Assembly (NCBI GenBank): GCA_036936605.1
Contig: JAUPFV010000001.1
Span: 345,971,081-346,035,080, forward strand
Reading direction: 5' to 3'
DNA from: Limnanthes douglasii subsp. nivea
Lineage: Eukaryota > Streptophyta > Magnoliopsida > Brassicales > Limnanthaceae
DNA: 64,000 nt
The translations under genes were made by a program, and so were the position numbers. The notes under the pieces were generated by a model. The model was not told the origin of the DNA, did not search any database, and saw only the letters and a list, made by a program, of their open reading frames with translations. Below, in pieces: positions 54,986-64,000 of the stretch (its first letter is position 1; the number at the start of each line of letters is the position of its first letter).

Positions 54986-57729
54986 AGTATTATTTATTTT
55001 GGAGGATTAGTTACTCAAAGTTAATATAAATATGAACATTTAATTTTTTAGTCTGGTTAATTAAATGATTTTGTTTTGGTAAAAAAAGTTTCATTGTGTT
55101 GTTTTTTTTTTCATTTTTACCCTAGGTTATGATTCTTTCAATAGTATAATAATTATTTTTATATAAAATATATTCTAACTTTTTTTTATGATTAATTGAG
55201 TTATCCGTAAATAAATAAATAAATGACATATACTATAATAAACTACAACATATTCCTAACAAATTAGAGCACTTGAATATACATATAAATAAAGTAAAGA
55301 AAACATCTGTATCTAAATTTGTTTCATAGTCTTAGTTGGTTTTTTATCCTATATTTAGAATATGACAATAAAAATATTATTTCGGTTTAATCAGAGGATT
55401 TTGAACAATAATTTTGGATTTTTTAAAGAGAAACAAAATAGATTATTCGAACAAAAATGTCACCATCAGATGCCACTTGTCTATTAAAAAAACCAAGTTC
55501 ACTACCCGTTACTACTATGGAATGACGAGAGACTTGACATGCATATAATTTTTATTAAAAGATAAGTCCACCATCCTGTTGTGTGAATTGGTGTGAATAT
55601 TGATATGAGTGTATGAGTCATTATTTTGTAGGCATAGAATAAGTTATCGTCAAAAAATTAAATTCTCCAATTTTAAGCTTTTTCATAAATAAATAAGATG
55701 AGTTTTTCTATTTTTATTAAAAAGTAGGTTCTCGCACCTATATTTTAAACTCTTCCGTTTTCAAAAAATATAAATTTATCTTCTTCATTTTCTAAGAATG
55801 CAAAATTCAAAAACTCAAGATTCAATAAAAAATTAATCTTCTTTTTTTAAAAATTAGAAAACTACTCATCCTTTTTTTTCCATTCTTGATTTTATTCATG
55901 ATTTTTAAAATTGATTTTTTGGTTGAATCGAAATAGGTAAGATGATAATTAGCTAAATATAAGATTAGAATCGATTTGGTAATGATTGTAGAGTTAAGAA
56001 TAGATTTGGTTACTACTTGGTAGTCGATTTTTGAAAACCATTTGAAGGTTTTTACGGTACTGTGTTCTCGGATTCGGGATTGTTCTTGAGCACCACCGAT
56101 GTTGTTGTAATAGCACCACCGATGACAAAGTTATTTTTTCACCGGCGGTGCCACTTGTATAATAGTACGGTGTAGACTATGAATTTTTATTTCACTAAAT
56201 AAGTTATTTTTTTATTATGTTTTTTTTGTTTAAAAATGCATTAAATAAAATAAAAGTGTTCTTACAAGTACATTAGGCATACCCCAAGGAGTGGTATTAA
56301 ATCTGAAAGAAAATCAGTACAATAAACTAACCAAACAACAGAAAAAAATATAACAAGAAATAAGACATGGTTATATCGAATCAACAAATTAGCAAACCAA
56401 TAAGAGAAGGATGTCTGCAGTTGTGAGAATAAGAAAAATAATTAAGTTACAGTATATATAAAGATTATGTAGGCCAGTTAATTTTGGTGGCAGAAAATAT
56501 GAACCGTAGGTCAGAAATAACGCAATATGAAAGTGTAAGGATGGTCCCCTGATTCTTGGTTTTTAAGTTGAGAATCCCAAGGCTGACCTGCGACGTGGGA
56601 AATTTAATAGTGGTCCAAGCCACTTTAGCCTCCGAGATTTTTATCTCATGACCATACCGAAGGAAACGGTGAAGGTATTGAGATATTTCTTTGAGAATCC
56701 TTGAATGGAGGATGAAAATGGAAGACTAGTAAACTTGGCCATCAAAAAGAACAAATTTGATGAGCTGGAGGTGACTTGTGTCGGAAAGATGCTTGGAGGT
56801 CCGGTACTCAATATGTGGGGTAATGTTATGGCCAAGGGGAGACAGTTTGTGTGCAGTAGTCAGCTAGTGAAGAGGGAAACTCCCAGCCCAGGTATTGAAT
56901 TGGGAGAGTACCAACCTTGATGTCTACCAAGTTAATGAGGTTAAGCTCGAGGGTTGGGTTGATAATGATAACGACCCAATTCTCTGAAGGGTAAGTTGGA
57001 CGAATGAGTTATGCAACCAAAGTTCATTTTATAATGTTGATGTTATATAATGTAATAATTGGAGGTGCTTTACATAATAATGAGCTTGGATTATATGGTC
57101 TCGGTTTACCAAAATTGGGTCAATGGACTATGTAAGCTCATTAGGCCCAATTTTTTTATATATAGCTTAGTTTAAGTTTTTAGAGAAATTTGGTGCAACA
57201 TTTACTCCTGAAATAACTTTCTAGAATTTTTCTCCCTAAACTTATACCAATGTGCTTAATTATCTCTCTAAGGCTTATCTAAATATTAAATATTTATTTC
57301 TCTTATTAGAAAAATATCCTTCGATGATCTTTGACACCATTAGATACCAGACAAGAAAATGTGGATTCATTTGGGACTAAATTGGAGCGTTGAGAGCGAG
57401 AAGAAGTCCTTAGACCTTCTTTGATAAAGAGGAGGGAGTTGATATCGTCATGGAAGAAAAACATTGTGTCGTCCGTAAAACAAATTAATTTACAATATCT
57501 GGTTTAAAATATACAGATGTTTTAAAAATTCAATCACAAATAAAACAAATAAAAAAATATACACATATATGCTTTTGTATTGAAGAATATTTTGAATAGA
57601 AATTCAGACGAAATATTTTGATAATAGTACGTAATAGCGTTTTGGGCTGTGTATTAGACTCTTGCTCATCCTTTTTTATATTAAAATAAATATTATTTTA
57701 TTTATTATTATTTATTGAACCCTTTTTAT
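54986..57729. other. long AT-rich spacer; one unidentified open frame
   Basis: A 71-codon plus-strand frame at 56705-56920 (ENGRLVNLAIKKNKFDELEV, KMLGGPVLNMWGNVMAKGRQ) sits in a locally GC-richer patch (56560-56990), but no family is recognised. Elsewhere only A/T runs and a short ATT-rich patch near 57680. No other feature seen. Confidence 0.4.
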
Positions 57730-58449
57730 AGGGTGTGTTACACATAAAGACCAGTCCACAACCCAATTACTAATTGAGACCTAAGAATTTAGGTAACTAA
57801 CTATCAAAACGTCTCCTCATATAAGTTAACATTTGAAAACATAAAAACTATAACACAATCACCGATATATTTTCTCTCTCTAACTATCACCTCCTACGAT
57901 CGTCAAAATCACTCTACAAATTGTTCGATTCCATTACCTAAATAAACAAATTTCAAGCCGTTAAAGTTACAAACTTACTGTTAACGAAAGTTTTGACCAG
58001 TTTCCTAACACATTTAGTAAATTATACTTACGATCATATTTTTCTATCCAATTCAATTTTTTGGTTTTGATAGGAACTAGGGTTTCAAAGTGAACTTATT
58101 TTGGGTTTTTAGTTACTAATCAGTAATATAATTATCATTGTCTTCATTTGCATATGCTTTAAGTGATATTGTTGGTTATTCGTTTTGTAGAATATAATTA
58201 ATTATGTCTTCCATCTATCAAAATGTATTTTTTACTCGTGTCTCGTTGCGCATTGCTCAATGTTTGGCAGTTCTAAAATAATTAATGCAAAACGGAATCC
58301 CAAAAATATACTTTATGGCTTCGTGTCAGTTCTAGGGTTCGAATTAAATTTGTATAGTCTCGTATCTATAAAAATGTGTCATTCATATACTTTGCATGTT
58401 ATCCCACATCACAGCATGGCTACGCATTACTTTTGTTACTAGTCCCGCA

Positions 58450-58740
58450 TTAACTTTGTAAACTAGTAATAATGGTTTTGCATCATTCATATAGTTGTGC
58501 ATCTATCATCTCTTGAATGGTTTTGCATCATATATATTGGTTGCGCATCTATCATAATACATGGTTTCACATAATTTTACAAAGGTTTTGCATGTCCCAT
58601 CATTTGAATGGTTTCACATTATTATATATTGTTGTGCATCGATCATGTTACATGGTTTCACATCATTTACAAGGTTTCACATCTATCAGTCATTGAACGA
58701 TTTCACATCATTTGTCTAGCCTCATATGTATTTCTCTTTC
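58450..58740 (-). repeat. motif array in copy 2 (reverse orientation), 5' part
   Basis: Plus-strand copies such as TTGCGCATCTATCATAATAC and GGTTTCACATCATTTAC occur about every 30-40 bases, in the orientation opposite to MULE 1 and the same relative to the Ulp1 gene. Confidence 0.8.
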
Positions 58741-59059
58741 CCTTATTAATCGAACATTTATGATCTCTCATCTACTTTTTAAGTCTAATACCGTAAGTTT
58801 TATAGGAAAATACTGCCAAAATCTTATTTTTCAGATCATGCCTATTTGCACTAATAAAATAAATTAAAAAACAAAAAATAAAACAAGTTTATATGGAAGT
58901 AGCAAAAAACACCTTTTTATTCAATTCTAACGGGAACATCCGAGCTGAGAAAATGAAAAGTTCCTCTAAAAAAGAATTGGGAATTTATTGTATAAATAAT
59001 AAAACCTTATGATGATGAGTAAGAAGCCTTCAAATTAGGCACAAAGTTGGTACTACTTA

Positions 59060-60090
59060 CAACCAACGACGTCAATACTATCTTTGGTTTGAAGCATGGA
59101 AGAGAACACATGCCATTAAACAAACAAAAAATTGAACCAAAATATTCACAAACAGAAGACGAAGAAGAATCAAGGATTCTCAAGACATAGTTTTTTGATA
59201 AAACTAAAAGAAAAGTAAAAAAACCGACCAAAACCAATCACAAATAAAATAATAAAAGTATAGAATTCTGTGTTTTATTACATATTTTTACACTATTATA
59301 AATGAAGTTTTACGTGTATCATACATTACTTGTTCAGAATCTATCATGCATTAGTTGTCTAACATATATCATAAAATAGATTGTCCCGCATATATCATGT
59401 CTTCCACATGAACTTCTTCTATCACGCCTTCACTTATCTCCCGTCTATCATGCCTTCACTTGTCCGACGTCTATCATACATTCACATATCTCTCATTAAT
59501 CATGCATTCACATGTCCCGCATTTATTATGCATTCACATGTCCCGCATCTATCATGCATTCACATGTCTCGCTTTCATCATGTATCTATATTAACTAAAG
59601 GTTTTTCATGTTTATAAGATCCAATAATTAGAGCTGTAAAAACAACTAGAGAGCAAACAGAAAAATATATTGTAATATTGTTCATAATGTTAGCATGTCA
59701 ACATTTTTTCTCTATATCTAGAGATGTACTAGCTTCTAAAATTGTCTATTATATTGAAAACCTGGATAATTGTGATTGGGATAAACCAATCAGGCAAAAG
59801 CTGATGAATTCAGTTAATCGTTGTCATAAATATAAACTTGTCAAAGTATTTTGATGTGTTGCTCTATTCATGGTTATTATTTGTACTTTATTTTAAAAAT
59901 ATCATCAAAATAGTTAAAATATATTATTTAAAGTATTATTAAAATTATAGTCATTCATCATGGAGCACACAACTATTTGTTAAAAAGATATAATTAAAGG
60001 CAATATATCAAGATGATACAAATTGTCGAGTCTTGAGGGCAAAACAAAATTGAATTTTATTGAGACTTTAAAGGACATGTATATTAACAC
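59060..60090 (+). pseudogene. DUF1985-like exons, copy 2
   Basis: Near 59065-59190 the frame reads TTNDVNTIFGLKHGREHMPL and PKYSQTEDEEESRILK. Then comes an intron with a motif array (59280-59600). From about 59640: ILFIMLACQHFFSISRDVLA, SKIVYYIENLDNCDWDKPIR and QKLMNSVNRCHKY, then at 59960 MEHTTIC and LEGKTKLNFIETLKD. The part after FGLKHG matches MULE 1. MULE 1 lacks the equivalent intron, because there LKHGNKI runs straight into the MLAC block. Confidence 0.65.
59280..59600 (-). repeat. 29-bp repeat, reverse GATGCGGGAC motif, copy 2 intron
   Basis: CATGCATTCACATGTCCCGC followed by ATCTATCAT is repeated with a period of about 29 bases (59460-59580), with weaker copies before. It uses the GRGAC version of the box, like the array at 14105-14875. 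Confidence 0.85.
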
Positions 60091-60319
60091 ATGTAAAATT
60101 CTTTATCATTTTTTTGTCCATTTTCACGATATCTGGTTTTGCATCTATCATTTAATTCACTGTGCCGCATCTACATTTTAACTCACTATCCCGTATTTAT
60201 CATTTAATTTATTGTCTCGGGTGTATTTGTTAATTCACTATCCCACGTTTATCTTTTAATAAACTATCTGAATATATTTCATTTACTTAAATATTTTAAA
60301 ATTTTGTAGCTTATAAAAG

Positions 60320-62200
60320 GAGATTAAACTTAACAAGAAAGAAGTTGATGAGGAGGAAGATTCGGAAGAATAAGATTTTAATGTAGAAAAAAATGAAAAG
60401 TATTTTCATGTAGAGAAAGAACAAAAGAATGATGTTCCTGCGGAGAAAAGGAGGATGATGTTCTTGAGACGTTTCTTGGTGTGCACGTTAATCTTAATGA
60501 CGATGATAGAGGTGTAAATTAGGCTATAAACAAGCCGGGATGGAAATGATTCTACTAATGTTAGGGTAAAATAGTAGATCAATTCATTGTTAAAAATGTA
60601 CAAGTAAAAAATCTACACTGATTAAAAAGACTACAAATCGAAAGAGAAAATCAGTAAAGAATGTTGCATATCAAATAAAAACTTCAGAATATGCAACAAA
60701 AGTTGGTCATGTAGAAAAACAGAAGTTGGTACCGAGAGAATGTGTTGCTACTTCAAAAAAAAAATCCAATATCTCATATTCTTATGAATCTAAAGATACT
60801 TGAAAATTTATTAAAGAAGAAGTCTTTAAACAAACTGGCTGATAGAAACTACCATTTCACCATAGAAAACAAGAGATTAAAAAGATTATTGTACCAACAA
60901 AAGGTAAAAATATCCCATTCATCATCTTATAATAGTCTCTTATCTATCATGGTTTGCATCATTTATATGGTTTCTATCTATCACATTTTACATGGTTTCA
61001 CATCATTTACATGGTTGCGCATCGATTATGGTTTACATAGTTTTGCATCATTTACATGGTTGCCCATCTTTCATCATTTATATTGGTTTCGTATCATATA
61101 CATGGTTGCATATCTATCATCATTCACATTGGTTTTGTATCATTTACATTGATGTGCATCTACCATAATTTTGATTGTTTTGCATCATTTACAAAGGTTT
61201 CGCATATATCATCATTTTGATGGTTTCACATTATTTACAAGGTTTCACATCTATCATCATTTTGATGGTTTCAAATCATTAATATGTTTTTGCATCTATC
61301 ATTATCTTGATGGTTTCGTATCATTAACATGTTTCACATATATTTTGGAGATGATTAACATATGTCTAGCCAAAGTATAAACTTATCAACAGTGGATCGA
61401 ATAGACAAATATGCAATTGATTGTAATAGTTTTAAACTTCATATCGAGGAATTAATTTAGAAAATCATTGAAAAAGACCAGGCCATTTCAGAATTGCAAA
61501 AAAATATAAATGAAGCTGAAGAAAAGAATAGAGCATATAAAGAGATGGAGTTATAAAAGACACTTCAAGTTATTATGTTGAAGCTAAACACAAAGGATGA
61601 ACTCAAAAAATCTTTAAAATACATGAAAGGAAAAAAACAAGCACATGATAAACGGGAAGAATCACCAAATAAAAAACATATATTATGAACCGTATTATCG
61701 GTATTAATACAAGTAAAAAGGTGACTAAAAGATAGAACGATCAACAAATCATTGTACAACAACCTTATTCTAATAAAATTGAGTCCCTAACCCACGAGGA
61801 ACCTAATAATGTTGTTTTGGAAGAATAAGATGTTCATCCTTATGCTTTTGTGCAAAAACAGGACCTATCTCCAGCCCATGAGAACCCTAATGTTGATGTG
61901 AAAAATCAAGACATTCCATTTATGTTTTATGGAAGAACAAGATCATAATATTACCGTTATTGTAGAATAACATGATCCTAATGTTATTTTGGAAAACCAA
62001 GACACTCCACATAATATTATGGTGAAAAATAAAGAGGTTTCTCCGACTATAAATGTGGTCCATGATCATCGTACTATATATGTTAATGTTATTACGGAAA
62101 ACAATGAGGTTTCTCCTCCAATATAAGTGAGCTCGAATGTTATTGATGTTTTTGTTGGTGTGGAGAAAGAGATAATCTGTATTATTTAATATCAACAAAA
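60320..62200 (+). pseudogene. linker, coiled-coil and acidic repeats of copy 2
   Basis: At 60330-60560 the frame is acidic (EVDEEEDSEE, then DVPAEK-like). A basic stretch follows (60600-60910, ending NYHFTIENKRLKRLLYQQK), an intron with motif copies (60950-61340), a coiled coil (61430-61560, KIIEKDQAISELQKNINEAE) and an acidic repeat tail (61740-62200). The order equals MULE 1. Many stops. Confidence 0.6.
60950..61340 (-). repeat. motif array in copy 2 intron
   Basis: Copies such as GGTTTCACATCTATCATCAT (about 61240) and GGTTTCGCATATATCATC (about 61195) occur every 25-45 bases on the plus strand. Position matches the array at 23340-23820 of MULE 1. Confidence 0.85.
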
Positions 62201-62509
62201 CTCTTCTTAAACAACTATGTATTTGGACATGTATTTATTTGTGTATTATCTTTTTTTTCTTAAATGTTGTGATATTATTATATTATGTTTGATATATTAT
62301 GTTATAGTCTCTTCTTAAGTATTCTCGCATGATATAGTCTAGAATAAATTTATAATATTTGGTTTTGCATGGTCGTGTGCCGTATGATTCGGCTTCTCAT
62401 GATTCATATAGAGTCATGTATTATATTGTCCCTTGTTTTTTGCTTGGTTTCAAAAAATCTAATTTTTTTAGTCTTGAACTACTAATATAAAATTTTTTTG
62501 TAAAGGATC

Positions 62510-62886
62510 TCACCATTAAACACCAAGAACTAGAAGCTCCTACAATAAGTGGTTTGGATCCCATTGTTAAGAAGAAGATTATACAGATAGAAATAAATTT
62601 ACAAAAGAAACAAGTAAGTGAATTATATTTACTCTCTTCTCTAATATTTTCCCTTATCTCTTATGGTTTTGTCCTAGATGATTGTGGTGTAATGGTTTGT
62701 GACTGCAGGAAATATTATATTCAACTGAGGAAACTTGAAAAAGATAAATCTCATGATATTGCATCCACAAAGAAAGTAGAGATGTTCTACATATTTCTTA
62801 ATGACAAAAACACTAATAAAGTTTGGGACAGTTTCCGATGTAAAAACAATGAAAGATATATGTTTTTTTATAATGTTTTGTTGTAA
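62510..62886 (+). pseudogene. Ulp1 C-terminal exon of copy 2, His block deleted
   Basis: The frame LDPIVKKKIIQIEINLQKKQ ends at a GTAAGT donor at 62614. A 63-base intron-like gap ends in TCCTAG at 62676. Then come DDCGVMVCDCRKYYIQLRKL and KVEMFYIFLNDKN. The nucleophile DCG is kept. In MULE 1 two exons, including the NHWTLLVID block, lie between these, so copy 2 lost the catalytic His and is inactive. Confidence 0.75.
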
Positions 62887-63110
62887 TATTTGTTAACCAC
62901 CAATATATTTGGTTAAAAAATTGAATTATTTTATACCGGTCTCACATATATCACCATCTATATATACGTAGTCCATAATATATCATCTATATAAATGCAT
63001 ATGTACCTACATTTTATGTTTAGTTCCCGCATGTATCACCACCTCCATGCATATGTCGCATCTATCATAAATATGGTTTTGTGTCGTCAAACATCTATCA
63101 TGCAGTTGGC

Positions 63111-63311
63111 TTGTCTTGTCCCACAACTTTGGTTTCTTTTAGTTATGGTAAAAAACATACATTTTTTTTATTAATATTTAGACAACTTTCTATTTTTGTA
63201 ATTAATATAATTTATCATCTTCCCAACTATTTTATCATATCAAAATTTAAACTAGTCAGTAACATTTGATTATTTAATTATTTGATTTGACAAAAGTTGA
63301 TATATTCATGA
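63111..63311. other. spacer, no gene seen
   Basis: AT-rich; the right end of the second MULE copy should be here or just before, but no matching terminal repeat was found. Confidence 0.35.
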
Positions 63312-64000
63312 TTAATGTACAATAACTACAAGGTCTGGCCTCATAATGTTCACAGACAATAACCCTGCACCTACACTTTGCAAAAAATTCACATAAGATG
63401 ACCTTACGTCCACGCTTTTTACAAAATTCTCCATCCGGTGAGCTATTTCCTCTGGTATCTCCTTATTTTTCTCCGGTATGCCATTGATCCTGACGGCCTG
63501 ATTTGGCCGGCCATCTTCCCTCGCATCCTCTAACACAATCACATCGATCGCTTTACCTTTTTCCTTCCCCACATCAGGGACTGATGCATCGTCAACCTTA
63601 TTCTCTGTCAAATTACCATCAATTTCATCATCTTTATCAACTAGAACCAATTTTCATTGTGATATCATAACAAAATTCACAACAAAATTATTCCTTTTCA
63701 AAGGAGAACATTCATCCTTCTCAATTTTCTCGTTTTCACGTGAGCGCCGACCACGCTCCTTCACTCCTTCTTCTTCTAATTGTTGTATTGTCTTCTTGTT
63801 GGCTACCATCCCCAACATCTTGAATGGTCAGCATATTCTCCTCCCTCTTAGTGTTCTCTCATGGGGGTGATGCATCCTCAACCTCCTTAACCTTACGACT
63901 CTGGGGCACCGCCAACCAAACCCCAACATTGTTACAAGCACGGTACCTTTTATCCATCAGAGCTCGTAAGTGCTCGATTGTCGCTGTTTTCCCACTACCA
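63312..64000 (-). pseudogene. fragment with NB-ARC-like P-loop, partial at the edge
   Basis: Read from the right edge, the minus strand gives GSGKTATIEHLRALMDKRYR and NNVGVWLAVPQSRKVKEVED, then a TGA and further stops. P-loop GSGKT followed by W.AVPQ fits NB-ARC of plant NLR proteins (usual form IW.TVSK). Lower down, a 113-residue frame (63650-63312) holds GRPNQAVRINGIPEKNKEIP and ENFVKSVDVRSSYVNFLQSV, with no family recognised. It is either a decayed NLR or an unrelated ATPase fragment. The kinases and ATPases of other families remain possible because only the first motif is in the window. Confidence 0.4.

Larger units (their letters stand above)
57730..63110 (+). mobile_element. second MULE copy, inverted, DUF1985-like/Ulp1 part only
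   Basis: The left edge near 57734 (GGGTGTGTTACACATAAAGA, then ACCCAATTACTAATTGAGAC) resembles the terminal repeat at 14966. Inside, in order: a leader with TCTCTCTAACTATCACC, motif arrays, DUF1985-like exons, a motif intron, a coiled coil, acidic repeats and the Ulp1 end. No transposase is present. The motif is read as GTTTCRCATCTATC on the plus strand, so the whole unit is inverted relative to MULE 1. The right end is not defined. Confidence 0.65.

Noticed and set aside
59007..59237. Minus-strand hydrophobic 76-codon frame
   Set aside because: The plus strand reads the DUF1985-like block with IFGLKHG, matching MULE 1.

Overview
The window is nuclear DNA of a flowering plant, most likely a eudicot. 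It is AT-rich and crowded with degenerate plant-type retroelements (Ty3/gypsy with a second RNase H, Ty1/copia, an L1-like LINE) and Mutator-like DNA transposons (MULEs). It also carries a spliced LRR receptor kinase with short plant introns, a plant mobile domain (PMD) gene and a WD40 gene fragment. No species can be named. No tRNA, rRNA or CRISPR array was seen.

Layout. 1-160: acidic C-terminal coding tail (+). About 560-6690: decayed Ty3/gypsy element (-). 7131-9890: copia remnant (+). 11040-13630: two further gypsy fragments. 14105-14875: tandem array built on GATGCGAGAC. 14966-26115: an 11.15-kb MULE with TSD-like ends, coding for a MuDR-type transposase (+), a small acidic protein (-) and a DUF1985-like/Ulp1-type C48 protease (-). 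All genes are damaged, and the non-coding parts are saturated with a short motif, GATAGATGYGAAAC. 26548-30896: LRR receptor kinase (-) with a 385-bp tandem duplication inside the kinase domain. 31717-31984: one exon of a WD40 gene. 34396-37321: a second MULE whose transposase is followed by an OTU protease domain, interrupted by a 458-bp solo LTR with a perfect 5-bp target duplication. 37610-41615: hairpin, 150-bp tandem repeats and four related small Myb/SANT-like genes. 42000-43482: PMD (MAIN-like) gene fused in frame to the truncated reverse transcriptase of a third gypsy element, 43483-47450 (-). 49250-54985: LINE (-). 57730-63110: inverted partial copy of the DUF1985-like/Ulp1 gene with the same motif. 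63312-64000: fragment with an NB-ARC-like P-loop (-).

How parts fit together. The strongest system-like signal is the pair of DUF1985-like/Ulp1 MULE copies. The short motif fills introns and intergenic DNA but not exons, and keeps one orientation relative to the element in both copies. This resembles Arabidopsis VANDAL transposons, where the element-encoded VANC protein recognises short motifs repeated in the element's non-coding DNA and counteracts silencing. That parallel is inference. A second cluster (MULE-OTU transposase, SANT-like small genes, PMD gene) brings together families that often travel with plant transposons; the small genes keep TATA boxes and share palindromic upstream elements.
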